Below, piece by piece: positions 8,581-17,066 of a stretch of DNA of 64,000 bases. Numbering within the stretch: the stretch's first letter is position 1; every line of letters starts with the position of its first letter. A program made the position numbers and the translations under genes. The stretch lies in contig NC_003030.1 of NCBI RefSeq assembly GCF_000008765.1, forward strand, positions 1,460,001 through 1,524,000. Reading direction: 5' to 3'. The notes under the pieces were generated by a model that saw nothing but the letters and a program-made list of their open reading frames with translations, did not search any database and was not told where the DNA came from. The stretch comes from Clostridium acetobutylicum ATCC 824. GTDB taxonomy: Bacteria > Bacillota > Clostridia > Clostridiales > Clostridiaceae.

Positions 8581-8951
8581 TTTGATGTATATTGTAAATA
8601 TAGTGGATTAGCTGTTTCAATCTTAGTAATTGAAGGAGAGGAGTTAAGATACGGAGAAGATTTTTACTCGGAGTTTGATGAAGCAGTTAATAAATTGGTA
8701 ACCCCAATATTAAAAAATGATTTTAGGATATTAGAGCTGTATAAATACAAAAAGAAAAGTAAGCCTATAGGATGCAATATAACTATTTTAAATGGAAGTA
8801 AAGATTCAATAATTCATTGGGATTTACATGAATGGGAAAGACATTCTGCAAAAATACAAGATTAATCACATTTGAGGGAAATCATTTTTTTATTAATGAT
8901 GATTATAATAGAACTAGGACTATAGATCTAATTAAAGATACTTTATTATAG
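8581..8951 (+). pseudogene. Frameshifted gene remnant of unknown family
   Basis: An open frame of 94 codons with no usable start runs from after a TAA at 8578 to TAA at 8863. It has natural-looking composition (LRYGEDFYSEFDEAVNKL, then SKDSIIHWDLHEWERHSAKI). A second open stretch in another frame directly continues it, with plausible coding (LITFEGNHFFINDDYNRT, ending at 8949). The break falls in an A-rich run near 8850, typical of slippage. I read this as one gene lacking its start and broken by an indel. I do not recognise the family. No other feature is seen in 8412-8580. Confidence 0.5.
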
Positions 8952-9027
8952 TTTGTATGAGAAATAAAATTTATTAGAGATAGGAGGATAAGTAGTATAC
9001 AATAATAGTTAACTACGGATTGCATAA

Positions 9028-9633
9028 ATGAATATAGTAAAACAAAAAGTTGATTTTAACTTAAGTAGTGAAAAATTTGAGTATTTCCTAAAGTTTGTGA
9101 ATGAAGAAGAAAAGAATAAAATAGTAAGATATATAAGATATGAGGATTCTTTAAGATCATTGTATGGAAAATTGATACTTAAGAATATGTTGAGTTTGGA
9201 CAAAATACAATTAGAATACAATGAGTGGGGACAACCCAGGCTTTTAAATAATAGTAAGGTGCATTTTAATATTTCACATTCAGGGGAATGGGTAGTTGTT
9301 GCAGTGGATGAAAAACCAATAGGTATTGATATACAGCAAATATATAAAATTGATTTAACAATAGCAGAAAGCTCTTTTTCTAAAAGAGAAAATAAGTACA
9401 TAGCATCGTTATCAAAAGATGATAGAGTAGATGCATTTTTTATGTTGTGGACACTTAAGGAGGCATTTATAAAAGCAAAGGGGAAGGGATTATATATACC
9501 ATTAAACTCATTTACCATAGATATTTCAAGTGTTAAACCAATATTATATAGCTGCAATAACGAAAGATGTGAATTATCAGTTGAAAGAGTAGAGAAGGAT
9601 TATTTTATGGCTGTATGTATATTAGACAAATAA
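9028..9633 (+). CDS. 4'-phosphopantetheinyl transferase, Sfp type
   Basis: Transfers 4'-phosphopantetheine from CoA to carrier-protein serines (acyl, peptidyl or polyketide carriers). The 201-residue protein has the Sfp-type motifs in order: FNISHSGEWV near 88, the metal-binding GIDIQQI near 108, and WTLKEAFIKAKGKGL near 145. Its length fits the Sfp rather than the shorter AcpS group. ATG 9028 is forced, because TAA stands directly before it in frame; the ribosome-binding site is weak. No NRPS or PKS gene is in the window, so its client is elsewhere. Confidence 0.9.
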   Translation: MNIVKQKVDFNLSSEKFEYFLKFVNEEEKNKIVRYIRYEDSLRSLYGKLILKNMLSLDKIQLEYNEWGQPRLLNNSKVHFNISHSGEWVVVAVDEKPIGIDIQQIYKIDLTIAESSFSKRENKYIASLSKDDRVDAFFMLWTLKEAFIKAKGKGLYIPLNSFTIDISSVKPILYSCNNERCELSVERVEKDYFMAVCILDK

Positions 9634-9823
9634 GATATTGTAATATTTATTTTTGTTTGAGTAAAGTAGTCATATTGCAAAAGGTGAAAAAAGGTTGTAT
9701 ATTTAGAGTGAATTTTTAAAGTAATAAAAAATTTTATAACGAATAAAGTTAAGAAAGCTTCTGTATTAGTTTTCTAAATACTTTCATAACATAGGATAAA
9801 CTTTTAATTTAGGAGGAAGCAAA

Positions 9824-10630
9824 GTGGAAACAGTCAATATTTTAGGTACTGGAAGTGCCATGGTTACAAAATGTTATAATACATGCTTTACACTATCGAA
9901 TGGTGACGAACATTTTTTAGTAGATACAGGGGGAGGAAATACTATACTTACAAACCTTGAAAAATTACATATAGGTATCGATAAAATTCATAATGTATTT
10001 ATATCACATAGACACAATGATCATATAACCGGAATTATATGGATTATAAGAGCTGTAGCTCAAAGAATAATTAATGGGAAATATGATGGGGATTTAAAGA
10101 TTTATTGCTGCAAGGAAAATATTGAAGTGATAAACACCATATGTAAATTACTTTTAGAAAAGAAATTCACTAAATACATGGGAAATAGAATAGTATTTTC
10201 TGAAATTTATGATGGATGCAGGCTAAAAGTACTAGATTGGGATATTGAGTTCTTCGATATAAAAAGCACAAAACAACTTCAATTTGGATTTACAACAGTA
10301 CTTAAAAGTGGAAAGAAGTTGACATTTTTGGGTGATGAACCGTATAGAGAGAATTTATACGAGTATGCTAATAATTCAGATTATATTTTCCATGAGGCAT
10401 TTTGCTTATATTCAGAAAAGGACATATTTAAGCCTTATGAAAAGCATCATGCTACGGTTAAGGATGCTTGTGAAAATGCAGATAAGCTAAGCGTAAAAAA
10501 TATAATTCTTTACCACACAGAAGATAAAAATATAGAAAAAAGGAAAGAACTATATATAGGTGAGGGAAGTAAGTTTTTTAAAGGAAATATCATTGTCCCA
10601 GATGATTTAGAAACCATTGAATTAAAGTAG
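9824..10630 (+). CDS. Metallo-beta-lactamase-fold hydrolase (RNase Z-like)
   Basis: A 268-residue cytoplasmic protein with the binuclear-metal motif SHRHNDH (about 62-68), an N-terminal LGTGSAMVTKCYNT strand-loop, an Asp in FLGDEP, and a late EKHHATVKDA with a metal His. This architecture is shared by RNase Z and related phosphodiesterases. The substrate cannot be told from sequence. It starts at GTG 9824 behind GGAGGAAG and ends at a strong bidirectional terminator, so it is probably transcribed alone. Confidence 0.82.
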   Translation: METVNILGTGSAMVTKCYNTCFTLSNGDEHFLVDTGGGNTILTNLEKLHIGIDKIHNVFISHRHNDHITGIIWIIRAVAQRIINGKYDGDLKIYCCKENIEVINTICKLLLEKKFTKYMGNRIVFSEIYDGCRLKVLDWDIEFFDIKSTKQLQFGFTTVLKSGKKLTFLGDEPYRENLYEYANNSDYIFHEAFCLYSEKDIFKPYEKHHATVKDACENADKLSVKNIILYHTEDKNIEKRKELYIGEGSKFFKGNIIVPDDLETIELK

Positions 10631-10646
10631 CATATAGTGATAAATT

Positions 10647-10677
10647 AAAATAACAAGTCGAAGTGACTTGTTATTTT
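10647..10677. terminator. Bidirectional terminator between the hydrolase gene and uxuB
   Basis: AAAATAACAAGTC and GACTTGTTATTTT form a perfect 13-base-pair stem with a five-base loop. A/T runs on both sides let it serve both convergent genes; it overlaps the uxuB stop codon. Confidence 0.88.
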
Positions 10678-11533
10678 ACACTCCTGAATAAGAGGAGAAA
10701 CCGCCATCTACAGGAATGACTACACCATTTACAAAGCTAGAAGCCTCTTCGTTTACTAAGAAGAGAAGTGCACCAATAAGTTCGTCAGCTTCTCCAAATC
10801 TACCCATCGGGGTAGCATTTAATATTTTATGAGAACGTCCAGTGAAGCTTCCATCAGGATTTTTTAGTAAGGCTTCATTTTGTTTTGTCAAAAAGAAACC
10901 TGGTGCTATGGCATTTACTCTTATTTGAACCTTTGATAAATGAACAGCCAGCCACTTAGTAAAGTTTGATACTGCTGCTTTAGCACCTGAGTATGCAGGT
11001 ATTTTTGTAAGTGGAGTAAATGCATTCATTGATGAAATATTTATAATAGTGCAGCCTCTTTTTTCTATCATATCCTTTGAGAATTCTTGACTTGGAAGTA
11101 GTGTTCCAAGAAAATTCAAGTCAAATACAGATTTTATTCCGTTTTCTTCAAGATCAAAAAAGGTTATAAGATCTTCATTATCTTCCTTTAAATCTTCAGC
11201 ATATAAATATTCTTTGGTGGTGGTTCCTGTAGGATTGTTTCCACCAGCTCCATTTATAAGTATGTCACAGGGACCTAATTTCTCCAATATAATTTCATGA
11301 GCTTTTTTAAGAGCAGCCTTGTCAAGAACATCAGCCTCAATACCGATAGCAATTTTACCGTTACTTACGATTTCAGCAGCCTTTTTTTCAGCACTTTCTA
11401 ACTTTCTACTAATTATGGCTACTTTAGCATCACACTCAGCTAAGGCATTAACCCATGAGCTTCCAAGTACTCCAGTACCACCAGTTACTACTGCTACTTT
11501 ATTTTTTAAATTCACATTAAAAGGCAGTTTCAT
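10676..11533 (-). CDS. uxuB: D-mannonate oxidoreductase / fructuronate reductase, SDR type (UxuB)
   Basis: Interconverts D-fructuronate and D-mannonate with NAD(P)H in hexuronate breakdown. The 285-residue short-chain dehydrogenase has TGGTGVLG near 20, NGAGGNNP near 98, the catalytic Ser in INISSMNAF and the YSGAK Tyr-Lys pair. A closing VIPVDGGFSSYSGV is typical of this mannonate group (YjmF of Bacillus). ATG 11533 follows AAGGAGG and starts one base after the uxuA stop; a start 30 bases further upstream would overlap uxuA and is rejected. The pairing with uxuA supports the substrate. Confidence 0.88.
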   Translation of the reverse strand: MKLPFNVNLKNKVAVVTGGTGVLGSSWVNALAECDAKVAIISRKLESAEKKAAEIVSNGKIAIGIEADVLDKAALKKAHEIILEKLGPCDILINGAGGNNPTGTTTKEYLYAEDLKEDNEDLITFFDLEENGIKSVFDLNFLGTLLPSQEFSKDMIEKRGCTIINISSMNAFTPLTKIPAYSGAKAAVSNFTKWLAVHLSKVQIRVNAIAPGFFLTKQNEALLKNPDGSFTGRSHKILNATPMGRFGEADELIGALLFLVNEEASSFVNGVVIPVDGGFSSYSGV

Positions 11534-11534
11534 T

Positions 11535-12590
11535 TTATTTATCCTCCTTACTGATTTTTTCAAGGGTTTCCCATATTCCAGTAATGTACATAGCTCCTAA
11601 TGCACGATCATATAAACCGTAGCCAGGTCTTCCTGTTTCACCCCAAATCATTCTTCCGTGATCAGGACGAATATATCCATCAAATTTATTTTTGTGAAGT
11701 ACTTTCATAATTTCAACAATATCTAAAGAGCCACAAGGTGAGTAGTGGGCACTTTCCTCAAAGCTTCCATCAAAGAGAAGCTTTACATTTCTAACATGCA
11801 TAAAATGTATACGACCTTGGCTAGAATACTTATCTACCATTTTTACAACATCATTAAAGCTTGCACAACCAAGAGAGCCTGTGCAAAAGGTAAGGCCGTT
11901 ATATTTGCTGTCTACTATCTTTAAGAATCTGTCTAAGTTTTGTTCATTTGTAATTATTCGTGGAAGTCCAAAGATGTTGTAGGGAGGATCATCTGGATGG
12001 ATTGCCATTTTTACATCACATTCTTCAGCAACTGGAATGATTTGTTTAAGGAAATATTCTAAGTTGCTCCATAGAACTTCTTGGTCTACATTTTGGTATT
12101 TTTCAAATAGGGAAGAAAGCTGATCTTTTGTATAGCTGGAATCCCATCCGGGAAGAGAGAGTTCTCCAGTAAGAGGGTCCATTTTCTTAAGTTGATTCTT
12201 GTAATAAACAAGAGTAGTAGAACCATCATCTAAAACCTTGTCAACCTGAGTTCTTGTCCAATCAAATATTGGCATAAAATTATAGCAAATTACTTTAACT
12301 CCAGCCTTTGAAAGGTTTCGTATATTTTCTTTGTAGTTTTCTATGTATTTATCTCTTGTTTTAAGTCCGAGTTTTATATCTTCATGTACAGGAACACTTT
12401 CGATGACATCAAAATTCAAGCCATAACTTTCTACTTCATTTTTTAATTTAAGTATGGCTTCTATACTCCATTTTTCTCCTACAGGGACATCATAAATTGC
12501 AGTTACTATGCTTTTTATACTTGGAATTTGTCTAATGTATTGAAGTTTAACAGCGTCGTCAGCGCCATACCATCTAAATGATAAATTCAT
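11535..12590 (-). CDS. uxuA: D-mannonate dehydratase (UxuA)
   Basis: Dehydrates D-mannonate to 2-keto-3-deoxygluconate in the glucuronate pathway. The 351-residue TIM-barrel protein has the expected length and conserved blocks: MSLRWYG-like start (MNLSFRWYG), [22 protein letters not shown] and the late [11 protein letters not shown]. These include the His and Cys ligands of the catalytic divalent metal. The ATG has GGAGG nine bases upstream. It is the first gene of a two-gene operon with uxuB and is divergent from an AraC-type regulator across 154 bases. A TATAAT in that gap lacks a good -35, which fits activator dependence. Confidence 0.93.
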   Translation of the reverse strand: MNLSFRWYGADDAVKLQYIRQIPSIKSIVTAIYDVPVGEKWSIEAILKLKNEVESYGLNFDVIESVPVHEDIKLGLKTRDKYIENYKENIRNLSKAGVKVICYNFMPIFDWTRTQVDKVLDDGSTTLVYYKNQLKKMDPLTGELSLPGWDSSYTKDQLSSLFEKYQNVDQEVLWSNLEYFLKQIIPVAEECDVKMAIHPDDPPYNIFGLPRIITNEQNLDRFLKIVDSKYNGLTFCTGSLGCASFNDVVKMVDKYSSQGRIHFMHVRNVKLLFDGSFEESAHYSPCGSLDIVEIMKVLHKNKFDGYIRPDHGRMIWGETGRPGYGLYDRALGAMYITGIWETLEKISKEDK

Positions 12591-12744
12591 ATTATAAAGC
12601 CTCCATTTATAAAAGTTAATTCAATTATAAATTCAATTGTGCGGAAAAAATATGTTATTATTGCTATATAACTTGCAAAAATTGCTTATATAAAATAATA
12701 TATGAATAAAGTTTGTTAAAATTGAGTTAAGAGGTTGTTATCTG

Positions 12745-13605
12745 ATGAGAAGAAAAATACATAAATATATGGAAAGACAATACATGTTATCAGCAGATTA
12801 TGAAATATACCATTATTCAAATAATGATATTAGAAGTGTAAGTATTCATCATCACGACTTTTATGAATTCTATTTTTTTATTTCTGGAGATGTAACATAT
12901 TTAATAGAGGGAAAATCCTACTGTTTAAACTCTGGAAATATAATTTTAATAAATTCAAGGGAGCTTCATCAAGCTATTATAAATTCACAGAGGGAGAATT
13001 ATGAAAGAATTGTGCTTTGGATAAGTAGAGTTTTTTTACAGAAGCTTTCAAGTAATGAAATTGATCTTTCGCTTTGTTTTGAAAGCAATAAAAAGAAGAA
13101 TGTGCTAATTGCGGATTTCGAACAGGAAAAGAATATAAGAGCTATTCTTAATAAAATAATTAGTTTAGAAAATTATAAAGCAATGGGGTACGAACTACTT
13201 TATAAGGCATATATTACAGAGCTAATGGTGAATATATATAATTTGGAATTTAGTGGAGATACTCAATTGAGTGTGGACACTAAAAAAAGTAACCTTATTG
13301 ATGAAATCATTGAATACATTACTTTTAATATAGAAGAGGATATTACTATTGATAAAATAGCTGAACAATTTTATCTTAGCAAATTTCATCTTTCAAGAGA
13401 ATTTAAAAAGTATACAGGTACTACAATTCATAGGTATATAATTCAAAAAAAGCTAATACAAGCGAAGGAATTAATACTAAAAGACATATCAATCACAGAT
13501 GTTTATAAGAAATGTGGATTTGGAGATTATTCTAATTTCTTTAGAGCTTTTAAGAATGAATATAAAATTACCCCAAAGCAATTTTATGAGGCTATGAAAA
13601 AGTAA
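12745..13605 (+). CDS. AraC-family regulator, probably of uxuAB
   Basis: A 286-residue protein. The N-terminal cupin-type sensor domain (HHHDFYEFYFFISGDV near 40) holds a His-rich sugar pocket. The C-terminal double helix-turn-helix (DEIIEYI near 185, TIDKIAEQFYLSKFHLSREF, then ITDVYKKCGFGDYSNFFRAF) is the AraC/XylS signature. Divergent placement from uxuA suggests it senses a hexuronate or mannonate and activates that operon (inference). The ATG follows AGAGG by ten bases. The 190 bases after the gene hold only AT-rich sequence. Confidence 0.88.
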   Translation: MRRKIHKYMERQYMLSADYEIYHYSNNDIRSVSIHHHDFYEFYFFISGDVTYLIEGKSYCLNSGNIILINSRELHQAIINSQRENYERIVLWISRVFLQKLSSNEIDLSLCFESNKKKNVLIADFEQEKNIRAILNKIISLENYKAMGYELLYKAYITELMVNIYNLEFSGDTQLSVDTKKSNLIDEIIEYITFNIEEDITIDKIAEQFYLSKFHLSREFKKYTGTTIHRYIIQKKLIQAKELILKDISITDVYKKCGFGDYSNFFRAFKNEYKITPKQFYEAMKK

Positions 13606-13807
13606 ACAGTTTTATAATGTTGGACATGATATAATTTATTGAAATTGTCTTGAGCATATTTAGGTCACATCTTTGTTTTATATACATTGTATACAAGTAA
13701 GATATTTTAGTAACATAAATATATAAGTAAGGTATTATACTCAATCAGGAAATACAAAAAAGGCAGTCGATTTTTCTAGGAGCTTTTTAAATTAAGGAGT
13801 GTTTTAT

Positions 13808-14899
13808 ATGGAAAAAAAATTTAATTTAGAAAATTATTTAAGTTATGGTGTACAAAATATTGTTAAAGGTATAATAAAGTCAACTTTGTCCAATCCAAAG
13901 GAAAGTTTATTTATGGCTAAATACTCTATAGCAAGTAAAAATGCTATAAAATTGCGTGCTGAAGCGGATAAAATAGGAGAGCATGTACCACCGTTTTTAA
14001 TTGCTAGTATTACAAGTAAATGTAATCTTCACTGTAAGGGGTGCTATGCTAGACACGTTAATTCATGTACAGATGAAAAAACAGTGAATCAGCTTACGGA
14101 TGAGGATTGGAGAAGAGTATTTTACGAGGCAAAGGATATAGGAGTGGGATTTATATTGTTACTAGGTGGAGAACCACTTATGCGTCCTAATGTTATTAAA
14201 ATAGCAGGTGAAATTGAGGATATACTATTTCCTATATTTACAAATGGAACTATGATAGATGAAAAATACATTAAATTGTTTCAGAAGTATCGAAATTTGA
14301 TTCCTATTTTTAGTATAGAAGGCAATGAGAGTAATACTGATAAAAGACGTGGTACAGGTATTTATAGCGAAATAATTAAAAAAATGAATGAAGCTTATGA
14401 AAATAAGATTATATATGGAGCATCCATTACAGTTACTAAAGAGAATATTGAAGAGGTAACATCTGAAAAGTTTTTGGATAAGCTTTATAGTAGAGGCTGT
14501 AAGTCTGTAATTTATGTTGAGTATGTTCCTGTAAGTGAAAAGGAAAAGAAGATAGCTTTGGAGGGTAAAGAAAGGGAATTTTTAAAAGACAAATTAGTAG
14601 AACTTAGATATAAGTATGAGGATATCCTTTTTATATCTTTTCCTGGAGATGAGAAGAGTTCAGGTGGATGTCTGGCTGCAGGGAGAGGTTTTTTTCACAT
14701 AAACTTCAATGGAGGGGTGGAACCATGCCCGTTTTCACCATATTCTGACACTAATTTAAAAGACTTATCCTTAAAGGAGGCCATGAATTCACCTTTGTTT
14801 AGGAAATTAAGAAAGGATAATGTACTTATGGAGGAGCATTCAGGTGGTTGTGTATTATTTGAAAAGGAAGATATAGTACAATCACTTTTACAAAAGTAA
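13808..14899 (+). CDS. Radical SAM protein with C-terminal Cys-rich region
   Basis: A 363-residue radical SAM enzyme. The [4Fe-4S] motif CNLHCKGC lies near residue 75, followed by GGEPLMRP, the SAM-binding glycine-rich strand. The C-terminal part (SSGGCLAAGRGFF, then VEPCPFSPYSD, then GGCVLF) has extra cysteines as in SPASM-like auxiliary-cluster proteins. ATG 13808 has AAGGAG upstream; the in-frame GTG at 13799 overlaps that site. The substrate is unknown. It lies alone, just before spore-coat genes and separated from them by a terminator. Resemblance to heme- or peptide-modifying radical SAM enzymes is only general. Confidence 0.85.
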   Translation: MEKKFNLENYLSYGVQNIVKGIIKSTLSNPKESLFMAKYSIASKNAIKLRAEADKIGEHVPPFLIASITSKCNLHCKGCYARHVNSCTDEKTVNQLTDEDWRRVFYEAKDIGVGFILLLGGEPLMRPNVIKIAGEIEDILFPIFTNGTMIDEKYIKLFQKYRNLIPIFSIEGNESNTDKRRGTGIYSEIIKKMNEAYENKIIYGASITVTKENIEEVTSEKFLDKLYSRGCKSVIYVEYVPVSEKEKKIALEGKEREFLKDKLVELRYKYEDILFISFPGDEKSSGGCLAAGRGFFHINFNGGVEPCPFSPYSDTNLKDLSLKEAMNSPLFRKLRKDNVLMEEHSGGCVLFEKEDIVQSLLQK

Positions 14900-14981
14900 A
14901 GGGTTTAGTTTTGCAATACAAGTAGCGGTGGATGATGAAACACTAAATAAATTAAAGTGAAAATCTATAAAAGGTATTTAT

Positions 14982-15013
14982 AAAAGACCAGAGTGTAAAA
15001 TATCTGGTCTTTT
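14982..15013. terminator. Bidirectional terminator
   Basis: AAAAGACCAGA and TCTGGTCTTTT form a perfect 11-base-pair stem between the convergent radical SAM and CotF-like genes. Confidence 0.85.
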
Positions 15014-15032
15014 AACTTTGAATAAGACACTA

Positions 15033-15602
15033 CTAAAGATATGTAGGAACAGGTTGGTTAACCTCGTTGTACATAGATGATATCGTATTTTGTTCATTTT
15101 GATCAGCTGGAGATAAAGGATAGAAGCCCTTTTGAACCATCCACTGCCATACATCATATGCATGATTACAACTCATTGTAAATGCATCCTTCAAAAATTG
15201 TCTTATTTCTGGATTGCTCATTTCCATAGCACTCCAAGCGTATTCTCTGCCAGCTCTTTTTAAAGTTAGAAGATATGCTGTTGCTATTTCTCTGTCATTC
15301 ATTTTTTGAACATCAGTTCTAGGAGCAATTGGAGGAAAAGAGTTAGCTGGTGATGATGTGAAATTTTGAAGCATTACATTTAGATTAGGGACATTTAATT
15401 TTTGATTTGAACCTTGAGCCTTTTTCACAAATTCAACCTTCATATTATAGTCCTGTATATGAGCTGGAAAATGACTGTTTAAAATATTTTTTAAATCTTG
15501 ATCTTGAACCATGTTTCTAAACATAGCCATATTAGTTATTGAGTTTACACAACTGACTATTAATTCGTGTAAATCGTGTAATTCATGTGAAGCTAATTGC
15601 AT
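15033..15602 (-). CDS. Spore coat protein, CotF-like
   Basis: A 189-residue protein with the CotF/ferritin-like helical pattern: LASHELHDLHELIVSCVNSI at the start, AHIQDYNMKVEFV, and a second helical half (ATAYLLTLKRAGREYAWSAM). It ends in a VWQWMVQKGFYPL segment common to clostridial coat proteins. It has no signal peptide, as expected for coat proteins made in the mother cell. It is divergent from cotJABC, which supports a late-sporulation role. The ATG follows GGGAGGAA. Confidence 0.82.
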   Translation of the reverse strand: MQLASHELHDLHELIVSCVNSITNMAMFRNMVQDQDLKNILNSHFPAHIQDYNMKVEFVKKAQGSNQKLNVPNLNVMLQNFTSSPANSFPPIAPRTDVQKMNDREIATAYLLTLKRAGREYAWSAMEMSNPEIRQFLKDAFTMSCNHAYDVWQWMVQKGFYPLSPADQNEQNTISSMYNEVNQPVPTYL

Positions 15603-15838
15603 TTAAATTCCTCCCTAATTATATAATTTAGTATTTATCCAATAGATACTTTTCCTCTAAAAGATACATTTTATTCAAGTGAGTTAAGGTAACTCAATAA
15701 AAAAACAGTATTTTTGTAAATCCTGAATATTTTTGTAATTGTTGAATATATGATATTTAATTTTTAAAAAGTAACAAACTTTAGAAAAGTGAATATGATA
15801 TAACTGTAAGTTAAAATTCAGGAGGGAAAAGATATACG

Positions 15839-16075
15839 ATGTACGAAGATAATGATATGTACGATAATGATCCCAACGTGGACTATTCAAGAGGGCAAAA
15901 TTGTATTCCTCAGGAAACTGTAATAAGAAATGTAAGATTAGCAGCAGCATATGTTCCTTTCCAAAAGATGTGTAATATTCTTCCGCCAATAGAGGGTCTT
16001 AAAAGAGGCACTATTTTTATAGAACTTTATAGTCCATATGGGCGCAAAAAAAGGGACGAAAATTATATAGATTAA
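15839..16075 (+). CDS. cotJA: Spore coat associated protein CotJA
   Basis: A 78-residue CotJA-family protein: acidic, Tyr/Asp-rich start, then AAAYVPFQKMCNILPPIEGLK-like core (residues about 40-60) and LYSPYGRKK near the end. It is the first gene of cotJA-cotJB-cotJC, which encode polypeptides of the inner coat under mother-cell sigma factors in Bacillus. The ATG follows GGAGGG by 12 bases. I could not define a sporulation promoter with certainty upstream. Confidence 0.9.
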   Translation: MYEDNDMYDNDPNVDYSRGQNCIPQETVIRNVRLAAAYVPFQKMCNILPPIEGLKRGTIFIELYSPYGRKKRDENYID

Positions 16076-16091
16076 TAAAGGAGATACTCTT

Positions 16092-16376
16092 ATGGAAATG
16101 AAGAAAATGAAAAAGATGGATAAGATGGAACTTCTAAAGCAAATTATGGCAGTAGATTTTACTATAATAGATTTAAGTTTATACCTTAACACTCATCCAA
16201 TGGATAAAGAAGCTATTGCTAAGCACAATGCTTTTGTAGCTCAGTCTCATATGCTTAAGGGTCAATATCAAAAATATTATGGTATGTTAACAGCTACTAA
16301 CAGCTGCAGTCCTTATCCTTGGCAGTGGATAAAAGAACCATGGCCTTGGGAATATGATGCGAATTTTAGGCTTTAG
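16092..16376 (+). CDS. cotJB: Spore coat protein CotJB
   Basis: A 94-residue protein with the CotJB pattern: a helical MELLKQIMAVDFTIIDLSLY segment, LNTHPMDKEAI, and a Trp/Pro-rich end (YPWQWIKEPWPWEYDANF). It starts 16 bases after cotJA behind AAAGGAGA. It probably helps place CotJC in the coat (family knowledge). Confidence 0.92.
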   Translation: MEMKKMKKMDKMELLKQIMAVDFTIIDLSLYLNTHPMDKEAIAKHNAFVAQSHMLKGQYQKYYGMLTATNSCSPYPWQWIKEPWPWEYDANFRL

Positions 16377-16400
16377 AATTAGAAAGAGGAGAGATAGTAA

Positions 16401-17003
16401 ATGTGGATTTATGAAAAAAAACTAGAGCATCCAGTAAAAATCAAAAATCCTAATGCACAATTAGCAAAAGTAATCATAACCCAATACGGTGGTCCTGATG
16501 GGGAATTGGCTGCATCTATTAGATACTTAAGCCAGAGATTTTCTATGGTTACACCACAAGCAATTGCAACTTTAAATGACATTGGTACTGAGGAATTAGC
16601 TCATCTTGAAATTGTAGGATCAATAGTTCGTCAATTATCTAGAGGACTTAGTGTTGAGGAACTGAAAAAAAGTGGATTAGATGCTTACTTTGCAGATCAC
16701 GATTCTGCTATATATCCAGCAAGTGCTGCAGGAAATCCATTTACTGCTGCATATATACAATCTAAAGGCGATCCTATAACAGATCTTTATGAAGATTTAG
16801 CAGCAGAGCAAAAGGCAAGATCCACCTATGAATATTTGATTACGCTTTGTGATGATCCAGATGTAATTGAACCACTCAAATTCTTAAGGGAAAGAGAAGT
16901 TGTTCACTTTCAAAGATTTGGAGAAGCCTTAAGAATAGTTCAAGATTATCTTAATGAACCAAAGCTTGCTGTAATTCCAAAAACGGATTGTATGAAAAAA
17001 TAA
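16401..17003 (+). CDS. cotJC: Spore coat protein CotJC, manganese catalase family
   Basis: A 200-residue protein of the di-manganese catalase ferritin-like fold. Metal ligands are visible in LNDIGTEELAHLEIVG (Glu and His) and in the C-terminal helix REREVVHFQRFGEAL. CotJC proteins are coat components that may remove hydrogen peroxide. Length and motifs are complete. It is the last gene of the cotJ operon, 24 bases after cotJB, and ends before a strong bidirectional terminator. Confidence 0.93.
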   Translation: MWIYEKKLEHPVKIKNPNAQLAKVIITQYGGPDGELAASIRYLSQRFSMVTPQAIATLNDIGTEELAHLEIVGSIVRQLSRGLSVEELKKSGLDAYFADHDSAIYPASAAGNPFTAAYIQSKGDPITDLYEDLAAEQKARSTYEYLITLCDDPDVIEPLKFLREREVVHFQRFGEALRIVQDYLNEPKLAVIPKTDCMKK

Positions 17004-17015
17004 ATCTTATATTTA

Positions 17016-17049
17016 AAGGCCTTTTATGTGATTAAACATAAAAGGCCTT
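17016..17049. terminator. Bidirectional terminator between cotJC and araE
   Basis: AAGGCCTTTTATG and CATAAAAGGCCTT form a perfect 13-base-pair stem with an eight-base loop. Confidence 0.85.
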
Positions 17050-17066
17050 ATTTATACAGTTTAAAT

